Assembly (NCBI RefSeq): GCF_029201445.1
Contig: NZ_CP102381.1
Span: forward strand, 434,001-498,000
DNA length: 64,000 nt
DNA from: Thiomicrorhabdus lithotrophica
GTDB taxonomy: Bacteria > Pseudomonadota > Gammaproteobacteria > Thiomicrospirales > Thiomicrospiraceae
Direction: 5' to 3'
Part shown: positions 1 through 7,364 of the stretch, piece by piece
Position numbering within the stretch: the first letter of the stretch is position 1
Layout of the letters: every line of letters begins with the position of its first letter
Translations under genes and position numbers: made by a program
The notes under the pieces: model-generated
What the model saw: only the letters and a program-made list of their open reading frames with translations
Database searches by the model: none
Told to the model about the DNA's origin: nothing

Positions 1-312
1 CCAAAAGAGACAGCAGATAATTTAAGAAAATCAGGTGCCTATTTACCAGGTATCAGACCAGGTGCTCAAACAGCACGTCATATTGATAGTATTATGGGCC
101 GTCTAACTTTAGCCGGTGCTATTTACATCACTGCCGTTTGTTTGATACCAGAGTTCCTAATTTTATATTGGAACGTTCCATTCTATTTTGGTGGAACTTC
201 ACTACTCATTATAGTTATCGTTGTTATGGATTTCATGACGGCTGTTCAAGCCCAAATGCAGTCTACTCAATATGACGGCATGATGAAGAAAGCAAATTTA
301 AAAGGTAAATAA
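1..312 (+). CDS. secY: SecY protein translocase subunit, C-terminal part (start lies before the window)
   Basis: This is the last 103 codons of the channel subunit of the SecYEG protein export complex in the inner membrane. The frame is open from the first base. It carries the cytosolic-loop signature [11 protein letters not shown] of SecY, then two hydrophobic segments (about codons 35-55 and 60-80) and a charged tail ending in KKANLKGK. It is followed by rpsM, the usual spc-to-alpha operon order. The 87 bases between the secY stop and rpsM are too short for rpmJ, which often sits here in gammaproteobacteria. The identification is firm; the missing 5' part prevents any statement on overall length. 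Confidence 0.95.
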   Translation, partial: PKETADNLRKSGAYLPGIRPGAQTARHIDSIMGRLTLAGAIYITAVCLIPEFLILYWNVPFYFGGTSLLIIVIVVMDFMTAVQAQMQSTQYDGMMKKANLKGK

Positions 313-331
313 CTAAAACAAGTTATATATC

Positions 332-360
332 TGGTATTTAGGTTGGAAGACGTGTATAAT
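332..360 (+). promoter_or_regulatory. Possible internal promoter before rpsM
   Basis: A perfect TATAAT lies at 355-360, 40 bases before the rpsM start. The region where a -35 box would sit (332-337, TGGTAT) matches poorly. It may give extra transcription of the alpha operon, but read-through from secY is equally possible. Confidence 0.3.
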
Positions 361-399
361 CGCTCGTTTTTCAGTAGATGGAATTAAAGGGAGCGCAAA

Positions 400-756
400 A
401 TGGCTCGTATTGCCGGCGTAAACATTCCAGTTAACAAGCATATTGTTATTGGATTGACTTCGATCTACGGGATTGGTTCTACTTCAGCTAAAGCACTTTG
501 TGAAGCTGTTAAGTTAGACCCGACCACGAAGGTTCGAGAACTAACTGAAGAGCAGTTAGAAGCACTTCGTTCAGAAGTTACAAATTATAAAATTGAAGGT
601 GATCTTCGTCGTGAAGTATCTATGAACATCAAACGTTTGATGGACATGGGTTGCTACAGAGGAATTCGTCACCGTCGTAGTCTGCCATTACGCGGACAAC
701 GTACAAAAACAAATGCACGTACTCGTAAAGGTCCTATCAGACCTATTAAGAGATAA
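400..756 (+). CDS. rpsM: 30S ribosomal protein S13
   Basis: S13 sits in the head of the small ribosomal subunit and contacts the large subunit and the P-site tRNA. The 118-residue product has the usual length, starts [10 protein letters not shown] and ends with the basic tail [14 protein letters not shown] characteristic of the family. A GGGAG ribosome binding site precedes the ATG by a few bases. It heads the rpsM-rpsK-rpsD-rpoA-rplQ block, with 21 bases to rpsK, so it is almost certainly cotranscribed with it. Nothing unusual was seen. Confidence 0.98.
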   Translation: MARIAGVNIPVNKHIVIGLTSIYGIGSTSAKALCEAVKLDPTTKVRELTEEQLEALRSEVTNYKIEGDLRREVSMNIKRLMDMGCYRGIRHRRSLPLRGQRTKTNARTRKGPIRPIKR

Positions 757-777
757 CGCATAATTGCGAGATTAGAT

Positions 778-1173
778 ATGGCAAAAGCTAAAGCAAATTC
801 GCGTGTTAAAAAGAAAGTAAAACAGGTCGTAACTGATGCAGTTGCACATGTTCATGCTAGTTTTAACAACACAATTGTGACTATCACAGATCGTCAAGGT
901 AATGCACTTTGCTGGGCAACTTCTGGTGGTAGTGGATTCCGTGGTTCTCGTAAGAGTACTCCATTCGCTGCACAGGTTGCTGCAGAGCGAGCTGGTCAAA
1001 TGGCTCACGACTACGGTGTTAAGAACATGGAAGTTATGGTTAAAGGTCCTGGACCTGGCCGTGATTCTGCTGTTCGTGGTCTACATAGTGCTGGATTCAA
1101 GATTACTTCTATTGCAGATGTAACTCCTATTCCTCACAACGGTTGCCGTCCACCTAAGAAACGTCGCGTTTAA
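778..1173 (+). CDS. rpsK: 30S ribosomal protein S11
   Basis: S11 is a platform protein of the 30S subunit that helps form the Shine-Dalgarno cleft. The 131 residues include a basic N-terminal arm, the central [14 protein letters not shown] motif, the [13 protein letters not shown] loop and the C-terminal [11 protein letters not shown], all typical of bacterial S11. Length is normal. It lies 21 bases after rpsM and 14 bases before rpsD, consistent with one alpha-operon transcript. An open frame on the opposite strand across its first half is only a shadow of this gene. Confidence 0.98.
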   Translation: MAKAKANSRVKKKVKQVVTDAVAHVHASFNNTIVTITDRQGNALCWATSGGSGFRGSRKSTPFAAQVAAERAGQMAHDYGVKNMEVMVKGPGPGRDSAVRGLHSAGFKITSIADVTPIPHNGCRPPKKRRV

Positions 1174-1187
1174 TATTTGAGGTTAAC

Positions 1188-1808
1188 ATGGCTAGATATA
1201 TTGGTCCAAAGTGTAAACTTGCTCGTCGTGAAGGTACTGATCTTTTCTTAAAAAGCGGTGTTCGTAGCATCGAATCTAAGTGTAAGATTGATCAGCTTCC
1301 TGGTCAGCACGGAGCAGGACGTAAAAAAGTAACTGAATATGGTTTACAGTTACGTGAAAAACAAAAAGTTCGTCGTATGTACGGTGTACTAGAGAAAAAA
1401 TTCCGTCTTTATTATAAAGAAGCGGATCGTCGTAAAGGTTCGACAGGTGTTAACTTGTTGCAAATCCTTGAAAGTCGTTTAGATAACGTTGTTTATCGTA
1501 TGGGCTTTGCTTCTACTCGTTCTGAAGCACGTCAGTTAGTTTCTCATAAGGCGATTATGGTAAATGGTCAGTCAGTAAACATTCCTTCTTATGAAGTGAA
1601 TACTGGTGACGTAGTTACTATTAGAGAGAAATCTCGTAATCAAACTCGTATCGCTACTGCATTAGAAATTAATGCACAGGCTGGTGCTGTTAGCTGGGTT
1701 GAAGTTAACAAATCTGCGTTTGAAGGTACATTTAAAAATGTTCCTGATCGTTCAGATCTATCTGCTGATATTTCAGAAAACTTAATTGTTGAGCTTTACT
1801 CTAAGTAA
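1188..1808 (+). CDS. rpsD: 30S ribosomal protein S4
   Basis: S4 is a primary 16S rRNA binding protein that nucleates assembly of the 30S body. In E. coli it also represses translation of the alpha operon, a role that may hold here given the same gene order, although I did not identify the mRNA target. The 206-residue product starts [16 protein letters not shown], has the family's [19 protein letters not shown] stretch and an S4 RNA-binding domain around residues 95-155 ([20 protein letters not shown]). It is followed by rpoA after 27 bases. Confidence 0.98.
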   Translation: MARYIGPKCKLARREGTDLFLKSGVRSIESKCKIDQLPGQHGAGRKKVTEYGLQLREKQKVRRMYGVLEKKFRLYYKEADRRKGSTGVNLLQILESRLDNVVYRMGFASTRSEARQLVSHKAIMVNGQSVNIPSYEVNTGDVVTIREKSRNQTRIATALEINAQAGAVSWVEVNKSAFEGTFKNVPDRSDLSADISENLIVELYSK

Positions 1809-1835
1809 ACTTTGATACTACGGAGATAACTTCGA

Positions 1836-2816
1836 ATGCAAGAGATGTTAGAACAGTTGTTAACACCGCGTTTAGTTGATATTGATACAAAGACAGCGTT
1901 TCACAGTCGTGTAACTCTTGAGCCACTTGAACGTGGTTTCGGACACACACTAGGAAATGCTTTACGCCGTATTCTTTTATCATCTATGCCTGGTGCTGCT
2001 ATTGTAGAAGCCCAAATTGATGGTGTTTTACACGAATACTCTTCAATTGAAGGTGTAAGAGAAGACGTTTTAGAAATTCTTTTAAACCTTAAAGAAGTTG
2101 CAGTAAAACTTAATGCTACAGATAGCGCTGAGTTAACACTGAATAAAAAAGGTCCTGCTGTTGTACGTGCTTCTGATATCGTTTTAAACCACGATACTGA
2201 AATTGCGAACCCTGATCATGTAATTGCGCATGTTTCGGAAGGTGCAGAACTGAACATGACAATCAAAGTTGAGACTGGTATGGGTTACCGTGCTGCTCCA
2301 ACTGCTAAAGATTCACAAATTGGCGTTCTTCGTTTAGACGCTAGTTTCAGTCCTGTTCACACAGTAAGTTACGAAGTACAGAACGCTCGTGTTGAACAGC
2401 GTACTGACTTAGACAAGTTAATTCTTGACGTTGTAACTGATGGAACTTTAGACCCAGAAGACGCAATTAAACAAGCAGCAACGGTTCTTCATTATCAGCT
2501 TAATGCTTTTGTTGATCTTAAGCATAAAGAAGTTGTAGCACCGGAAGAAGAAGAGAACGAATTCGATCCTATCTTCTTACAGCCTGTTGACGATTTAGAG
2601 TTAACAGTCCGTTCAGCTAACTGTTTGAAAGCAGAACAAATTTATTATATTGGTGATTTAGTACAGAGAGCTGAGCCTCACTTACTTAAGACTCCAAACT
2701 TAGGTAAAAAATCTCTGCAAGAGATCAAAGATGTTCTTGCTCAAAGAGGTCTTAGCTTAGGTACTAAATTAGAAAACTGGCCGCCAGCAAGTTTGGTAAG
2801 TAAAGAGTCAGCTTAA
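1836..2816 (+). CDS. rpoA: DNA-directed RNA polymerase alpha subunit
   Basis: The alpha subunit dimerises to start RNA polymerase assembly and touches UP elements and activators. At 326 residues it is close to the usual 329. The N-terminal domain (about 1-235) has the [20 protein letters not shown] signature. An acidic linker ([11 protein letters not shown]) leads to the C-terminal helix-hairpin-helix domain (about 250-320) with [14 protein letters not shown] and [16 protein letters not shown]. It lies between rpsD and rplQ as in most gammaproteobacteria, 16 bases before rplQ. Confidence 0.98.
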   Translation: MQEMLEQLLTPRLVDIDTKTAFHSRVTLEPLERGFGHTLGNALRRILLSSMPGAAIVEAQIDGVLHEYSSIEGVREDVLEILLNLKEVAVKLNATDSAELTLNKKGPAVVRASDIVLNHDTEIANPDHVIAHVSEGAELNMTIKVETGMGYRAAPTAKDSQIGVLRLDASFSPVHTVSYEVQNARVEQRTDLDKLILDVVTDGTLDPEDAIKQAATVLHYQLNAFVDLKHKEVVAPEEEENEFDPIFLQPVDDLELTVRSANCLKAEQIYYIGDLVQRAEPHLLKTPNLGKKSLQEIKDVLAQRGLSLGTKLENWPPASLVSKESA

Positions 2817-2832
2817 TTATAAGGAAGCTATC

Positions 2833-3213
2833 ATGCGTCATGGTAAGACAGGTCGTAAGTTAAATCGTAACAGCTCGCACCGTAAGGCAATGTTTAAAAA
2901 CATGTCTGCTTCACTTATCGAACACGAAGTGATTCGTACTACGGTTGCAAAGGCTAAAGAACTTCGCGGAGTTGCTGAGCCTCTAATTACACTATCTAAA
3001 GATGATAGCGTACATAACCGTCGTACTGCGTTTGCACGTTTAGGCGATAAAGCAGCTGTTGGTAAATTATTTGGTGAACTTGGTCCTCGTTACCAAGGTC
3101 GTCCAGGTGGATATATCCGCATTTTAAAATGTGGTTTCCGCCCTGGTGATAATGCGCCAATGGCAATCGTTGAATTAGTTGACCGTCCGGTTGCTGATTC
3201 AGCTGCTGAGTAA
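2833..3213 (+). CDS. rplQ: 50S ribosomal protein L17
   Basis: L17 is a large-subunit protein near the exit tunnel region. The 126-residue product begins [20 protein letters not shown], the family signature, and includes the conserved [10 protein letters not shown] and [13 protein letters not shown] segments. An AAGGAAG binding site precedes the ATG. It is the last gene of the alpha operon here and is followed nine bases after its stop by a strong intrinsic terminator, which ends the ribosomal block. Confidence 0.98.
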   Translation: MRHGKTGRKLNRNSSHRKAMFKNMSASLIEHEVIRTTVAKAKELRGVAEPLITLSKDDSVHNRRTAFARLGDKAAVGKLFGELGPRYQGRPGGYIRILKCGFRPGDNAPMAIVELVDRPVADSAAE

Positions 3214-3221
3214 TCAGATTT

Positions 3222-3247
3222 AAAAGCCGGTTTTTACCGGCTTTTTT
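3222..3247 (+). terminator. Intrinsic terminator of the alpha operon
   Basis: A 10-base arm AAAAGCCGGT pairs with ACCGGCTTTT across a four-T loop, and the T run extends past the stem. It lies directly after rplQ and separates the ribosomal operon from the TatD-family gene. Confidence 0.9.
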
Positions 3248-3273
3248 ATTACCTAATTTTCTTAAATCCTCCC

Positions 3274-4050
3274 ATGTTTGATACTCATTGTCACCTCGAC
3301 AAACTTTTTGATCATTTTCAATCTAACAATTTAAAAATCAATTTCACTTCTAGTAGTATTCCACAGATATTAAAAGATTCTAGTCATTATTATTTATCAG
3401 TTTCTACTTCGGTATCTGATTGGCAAGCTGTTTTAGATATTTCATCACGTTTTGAACAGGTATATGCTGCTTTAGGGCTACACCCTTGGTTTGTTACAAC
3501 AGATTCTTTAACGACAATAGATCAGCTTCATAATCTCCTAAGTTCAAATCAAGTTCATGCGATTGGAGAAATCGGTTTAGATTTCAGTTATGAATACAAA
3601 AATAATGCACAAAATCAACTTGAAGCGTTTAGTAAACAGCTGACCATAGCCAGAAAATCTGATTTGCCAGTTTCAATGCATTTAGTTAAATCACATAATG
3701 AAGCACTTCATGAACTGAAGAAGATCCCGGTAAACGGTGTGGTTCATGGATTAGGTACAAGTGTTGAAATGGCACAGCATTATGTAGATTTAGGGTTAAA
3801 GATTGGTGTTAATGGTGTGGTAGTACGAGAAAATGCAGCACGATATCAGCAACTTGTTAAATATTTTGGATTGGAGCATATAGTTCTTGAAACAGATTAT
3901 CCAAATGTGAAGTTACCAGGCCTGATAACTAGTCAGCTAGAAGACATTAATATTGTTGCTAATACGGTAGCTTCCTTGTTAAATACCTCTATTGAAGACG
4001 TGATAATGTCTACTGACCATAATGCTAAACAAATTTTCAATCCAGGATAA
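3274..4050 (+). CDS. TatD-family metal-dependent hydrolase
   Basis: A 258-residue TIM-barrel amidohydrolase of the TatD/YcfH/YjjV group, cytosolic metal-dependent nucleases or phosphoesterases whose exact substrate is uncertain. Metal ligands are visible: the N-terminal His-x-His in FDTHCHLD, the Glu in GEIGLD, a His in SMHLVKSH, a His in VVHGLG and the Asp in LETDYPN. The start was taken at the ATG giving MFDTHCHLD, which is standard for the family, although no clear Shine-Dalgarno sequence precedes it. Only three bases separate it from tcdA, so the two are probably cotranscribed. A near-perfect copy of the window's iterated palindrome lies in the codons for KLPGLIT. Confidence 0.9.
   Translation: MFDTHCHLDKLFDHFQSNNLKINFTSSSIPQILKDSSHYYLSVSTSVSDWQAVLDISSRFEQVYAALGLHPWFVTTDSLTTIDQLHNLLSSNQVHAIGEIGLDFSYEYKNNAQNQLEAFSKQLTIARKSDLPVSMHLVKSHNEALHELKKIPVNGVVHGLGTSVEMAQHYVDLGLKIGVNGVVVRENAARYQQLVKYFGLEHIVLETDYPNVKLPGLITSQLEDINIVANTVASLLNTSIEDVIMSTDHNAKQIFNPG
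3911..3930. repeat. Iterated palindrome copy 1, variant, in the TatD-family gene
   Basis: Core CAGGCCTG at 3917-3924. The surrounding 20 bases are palindromic with one mismatched pair. Reads Pro-Gly-Leu in the host gene. Confidence 0.85.
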
Positions 4051-4053
4051 ATA

Positions 4054-4779
4054 ATGAATATTGAAAACCCTTTATACGAGCGTAGCTTACTTGTCTTTGA
4101 AGAGCAGGGTGTTAAACAGCTTATCGAATCTCATATTTTAATAGCTGGCGTTGGAGGTGTTGGCGGTTTTGTCATTGAAGCTTTAGCTCGAGCTGGTGTT
4201 GGTGAATTAACTATAGTAGATCATGATGATGTTTCGCCATCTAATAAGAATCGTCAAATAATCGCATTAGATTCTACTCTCGGACAAAATAAGGCTGAGG
4301 TTATGGCTAACCGTATTCTGGATATTAATCCTGACTGTAAGGTTAATATTGTTACATCTTTTTTAAAACCAGAGGATATGGCTCCATTATTAGCGAATGG
4401 TTTTGATTACGTCGTTGATGCTATAGATAGCTTAAATTGTAAAGCAAATTTAGTTATTACGGCTTATGAGCTAGGAATCCCAGTTGTATCAAGTATGGGT
4501 GCTGGTCGTAGGGTGGATCCTAGTAAGATTGAATTAGCGGATATTTCTAAAACCCATGGCTGTGCTTTAGCACGTAACATGCGCCAACGGCTTAAGAAGC
4601 AACGCATAAAAAAAGGAGTTATGACGGTTTTCTCAACTGAAACTCCTAAAGAACCGGGTCCTATGGAAGAAATTGAAGGTGCTCGAGGTCGTGTAGTCAA
4701 TGGCACAGCGAGTTATATGCCTGGCATATTCGGTTTGATGCTTGCTGGTTATGTAGTAAATGCTATTGTTAATAAATAA
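4054..4779 (+). CDS. tcdA: TcdA-type tRNA threonylcarbamoyladenosine dehydratase (ThiF/E1-like)
   Basis: TcdA uses ATP to cyclise t6A at position 37 of ANN-decoding tRNAs. The 241-residue protein has the ThiF/E1-like Rossmann nucleotide site GVGGVGGFVIEALAR near residue 30, the following acidic strand VDHDDVSPSNKNRQ, the DAIDSLNCKA segment, and the block SSMGAGRRVDPSKI with DISKTHGCALAR that separates TcdA from ThiF and MoeB. It lacks the CxxC zinc pairs of ThiF/MoeB, as expected. It is slightly shorter than the E. coli protein (about 268) because the C-terminal end is trimmed. It follows the TatD-family gene by three bases and precedes the SulP gene by 21. Confidence 0.9.
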   Translation: MNIENPLYERSLLVFEEQGVKQLIESHILIAGVGGVGGFVIEALARAGVGELTIVDHDDVSPSNKNRQIIALDSTLGQNKAEVMANRILDINPDCKVNIVTSFLKPEDMAPLLANGFDYVVDAIDSLNCKANLVITAYELGIPVVSSMGAGRRVDPSKIELADISKTHGCALARNMRQRLKKQRIKKGVMTVFSTETPKEPGPMEEIEGARGRVVNGTASYMPGIFGLMLAGYVVNAIVNK

Positions 4780-4800
4780 ACTGTATAAACCAAGGAAACT

Positions 4801-6525
4801 ATGCCACATAGAAATAACTTAACAAGTCTTAAAATAGGCTATGGTTTACGGGATTATGTCGAGAAAGAAGGTGGTTATACCCGAACGTCTCTGAATAAAG
4901 ATTTAATCGCAGGCTTAACAGTTGGTATTTTAACTATTCCTATCTCAATGGCCTTGGCGACCGGTATTGGTGTGTCACCAATTTATGGCTTATATACCGC
5001 TATTGTTGCAGGTATTGTCACAGCACTAGCAGGTGGCTCAAGATTTAGTATTGCTGGACCAACCGCTTCTTTCGTTATTTTACTCATACCCGTAGCGGAA
5101 GATTACGGCATGTTTGGTGTCATGATGGTCTCAGTATTAGGTGGCTTCTTATTAATGCTCATGGCTTGGTTTCGATTTGGGCGATGGATTGAATATATTC
5201 CAGAAGCGATCACCTTAGGATTTACCACAGGTATTGCCGCGCTGATTATTCTGTTACAGATGAAAGATTTCTTTGGCTTAACCATGCTAGACCTCCCGAG
5301 TGATTTTATGCATAGGTTATGGCTTATGGTTCAAGGTATCCCAGAGCTGCACTGGGAAAGCACAGTGGTTGGATTGGGTACTTTGGTTTTTATGCTCTTG
5401 TGGACTCGGTTAAAAATTAACTTTCCAGGCCACTTACCTGGTTTAGTCATTGCGACCATTATTACTTTTTATTGGAATCAGCAAGGTGCTCAAATTCTTA
5501 CGGTTGGTGAGTTGTTTGATGCCATACCACATTATCTACCTAGCTTTCAGGGGCAGCTAATTGCCGATAATATTGTTGCGATGAGTTCAAATGAACTATG
5601 GGAAATGTTTAAAGTTTTGCTGCCCGTTGCCTTCGTATTAGCTGTACTAGGTGCGATGGAATCGCTGTTTTGTGCAGTCATTTTGGATAATGTTGCTGGA
5701 ACAAGGCATTCGCCAAATAGTGAGCTTCTCGGTCAGGGATTAGGTAATGTGTTTTCACCACTATTTGGTGGTTTTGCATCAAGTGGCGCGATTGCTCGCT
5801 CAATCACTAATTTAAAAGCAGGTGCGGTATCACCTATTTCTGGCGTTATTCATGCGTTAGTGGTTATATTTGCAATCTATTTTCTTGCGGATTGGTTGAT
5901 GCATATGCCTATGCCTGGGATGTCTGCTTTGTTGATCTTAGTTGCCTGGCGAATGAGTGAATTCCCTCGTGCAATTGCTCTAGTCAAAAGTCCGTCTAAT
6001 AACGATGCTTGGGTGTATTTAAGTTGTTTTTTAATGATACTACTGTTTGATGTGGTGATTGCAGTGACGATTGGGATGGTCTTAGCCTCGTTTCTATTTA
6101 TTAAAGAAATTGCTGAAATGACCAAGTTACAAGATATTCACACTAATGAACGATACCACAGTGAATTGATACCTGATGATTGGAACTTTTATCGAATTCA
6201 AGGGCCACTTTTCTTTGCCGCTGCGGATCGTATTTTTGGAGAGCTTTCAGCGACTTTACAAGATAAAAAGGGTATCGTTATTCAAATGGATGCGGTCACG
6301 ATACTTGATTCTGGTGGCTTGTCTGCACTGCGCCGCTTTGTGACGAATGCGGAAGCGCATGGTGTAGTCGTCTATTTAAGTGAGTTACAGTTCCAGCCGT
6401 TAAAAACTCTGGTACGTTATGGTTTAAATAACTTTGGTAATAACTTTAAACTTTATTCCAATTTGGATGATGCGCAGTTGGAAGTCGCTAAGGTTTATAG
6501 CCTTGAGGATAAAAAGCAGGATTAA
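4801..6525 (+). CDS. SulP-family anion transporter with C-terminal STAS domain
   Basis: A 574-residue inner-membrane transporter of the SulP (SLC26) family. About 11-14 hydrophobic segments fill residues 30-440, including the family stretch GLTVGILTIPISMALA and the AGPTASFVILL loop. A STAS domain with ILDSGGLSALRRF occupies about 460-560. Family members carry sulfate, bicarbonate or other anions. In Hydrogenovibrio and Thiomicrospira relatives, SulP proteins have been implicated in dissolved inorganic carbon uptake, so bicarbonate is a reasonable but unproven substrate. No carbonic anhydrase or carboxysome gene lies nearby to support it. Its stop overlaps the convergent DUF2927-like gene by four bases, and no terminator was seen between them. 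Confidence 0.88.
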   Translation: MPHRNNLTSLKIGYGLRDYVEKEGGYTRTSLNKDLIAGLTVGILTIPISMALATGIGVSPIYGLYTAIVAGIVTALAGGSRFSIAGPTASFVILLIPVAEDYGMFGVMMVSVLGGFLLMLMAWFRFGRWIEYIPEAITLGFTTGIAALIILLQMKDFFGLTMLDLPSDFMHRLWLMVQGIPELHWESTVVGLGTLVFMLLWTRLKINFPGHLPGLVIATIITFYWNQQGAQILTVGELFDAIPHYLPSFQGQLIADNIVAMSSNELWEMFKVLLPVAFVLAVLGAMESLFCAVILDNVAGTRHSPNSELLGQGLGNVFSPLFGGFASSGAIARSITNLKAGAVSPISGVIHALVVIFAIYFLADWLMHMPMPGMSALLILVAWRMSEFPRAIALVKSPSNNDAWVYLSCFLMILLFDVVIAVTIGMVLASFLFIKEIAEMTKLQDIHTNERYHSELIPDDWNFYRIQGPLFFAAADRIFGELSATLQDKKGIVIQMDAVTILDSGGLSALRRFVTNAEAHGVVVYLSELQFQPLKTLVRYGLNNFGNNFKLYSNLDDAQLEVAKVYSLEDKKQD

Positions 6526-7331
6526 TTCACAAAAGGGAAAAGTCCAGACTGGTTAACTTGAATGTGTGCTTTTTCAATAATACCAGCACGCTCAAACTTT
6601 TCAATCAGTTGCCTAATAATTGGTTGGCTTTTAGCTCTATTCATACCAGCCTTTAATTGGGGGTCATAGAGTATTTTTAATAACATATAGTCTAGGCCAG
6701 TTAAAAGCTCAACTTTGCTCGCGTCATTAGCAATACTGGGGTGAACCCAGTCAGAATCATTAGGTAATCCCAGCACTTGAGTCGATTCTTCTACAATACA
6801 AGCAACTAACAGTCCTCTACTAAAGACATGATCTACTGGTAAAACAATTTCTGCACTTATTATTTCATTTTTACTGTTCGTTTTGAATGAACCCATACAG
6901 TTACTATCACGTTGGATATTTTTAACGGAGGTATGAGTAAATTTTTTAATTACTTTGCCGTAATGTTTATCAGAGGTTAAGTGAATGGTTAAGTTATTTG
7001 CTTGTGCGCTTTTACTGATAGGTAACTGAGTAATGTCAGCTAGATGTTTTAGGTGTGCGTCAAATAACTCTTCAACTAAAGTGTTTTTTGGCATTTGATG
7101 ATAATGGAATGCATATCGAATAGGCTTTTGCCATTTGAGTATGCGTTGCGCTGTTTTTCTATATTCATTTTTTAAAGCAATTTCATTGAAGGCTTTTTGA
7201 ATATAGTTTGAATTTTGCCAATTTAAATTCTGATTTTCAGTGGCATAAGTTGGTAGTTGCCACATTAACAATGAAAACCCCAATACTATTTTTAGTGATT
7301 GGATTACTGAAATGGTATTGGGGTTTAGCAT
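6522..7331 (-). CDS. Exported DUF2927-like protein of unknown function
   Basis: A 269-residue protein with a likely signal peptide (hydrophobic residues about 12-27, ending LPTYATEN). The C-terminal half shows the pattern of the DUF2927 family: ACIVEESTQVLGLPNDSD, then a conserved SIANDASKVELLTGLDYMLL-like stretch and LYDPQLKAGMN. The EE pair and spacing are faintly metalloprotease-like, but I would not assign an activity. It lies 33 bases after uvrA on the same strand, and nearly the whole spacer is one copy of the iterated palindrome. No separate Shine-Dalgarno is visible; the AGG of the palindrome sits nine bases before the ATG and may serve. Confidence 0.75.
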   Translation of the reverse strand: MLNPNTISVIQSLKIVLGFSLLMWQLPTYATENQNLNWQNSNYIQKAFNEIALKNEYRKTAQRILKWQKPIRYAFHYHQMPKNTLVEELFDAHLKHLADITQLPISKSAQANNLTIHLTSDKHYGKVIKKFTHTSVKNIQRDSNCMGSFKTNSKNEIISAEIVLPVDHVFSRGLLVACIVEESTQVLGLPNDSDWVHPSIANDASKVELLTGLDYMLLKILYDPQLKAGMNRAKSQPIIRQLIEKFERAGIIEKAHIQVNQSGLFPFVN

Positions 7332-7334
7332 CTT

Positions 7335-7346
7335 ACCAGGCCTGGT
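7335..7346. repeat. Iterated palindrome copy 2, perfect, between uvrA and the DUF2927-like gene
   Basis: ACCAGGCCTGGT, 18 bases beyond the uvrA stop codon and three bases before the start codon of the next gene. Confidence 0.9.
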
Positions 7347-7364
7347 TACTTTTAAATTAGCTTA

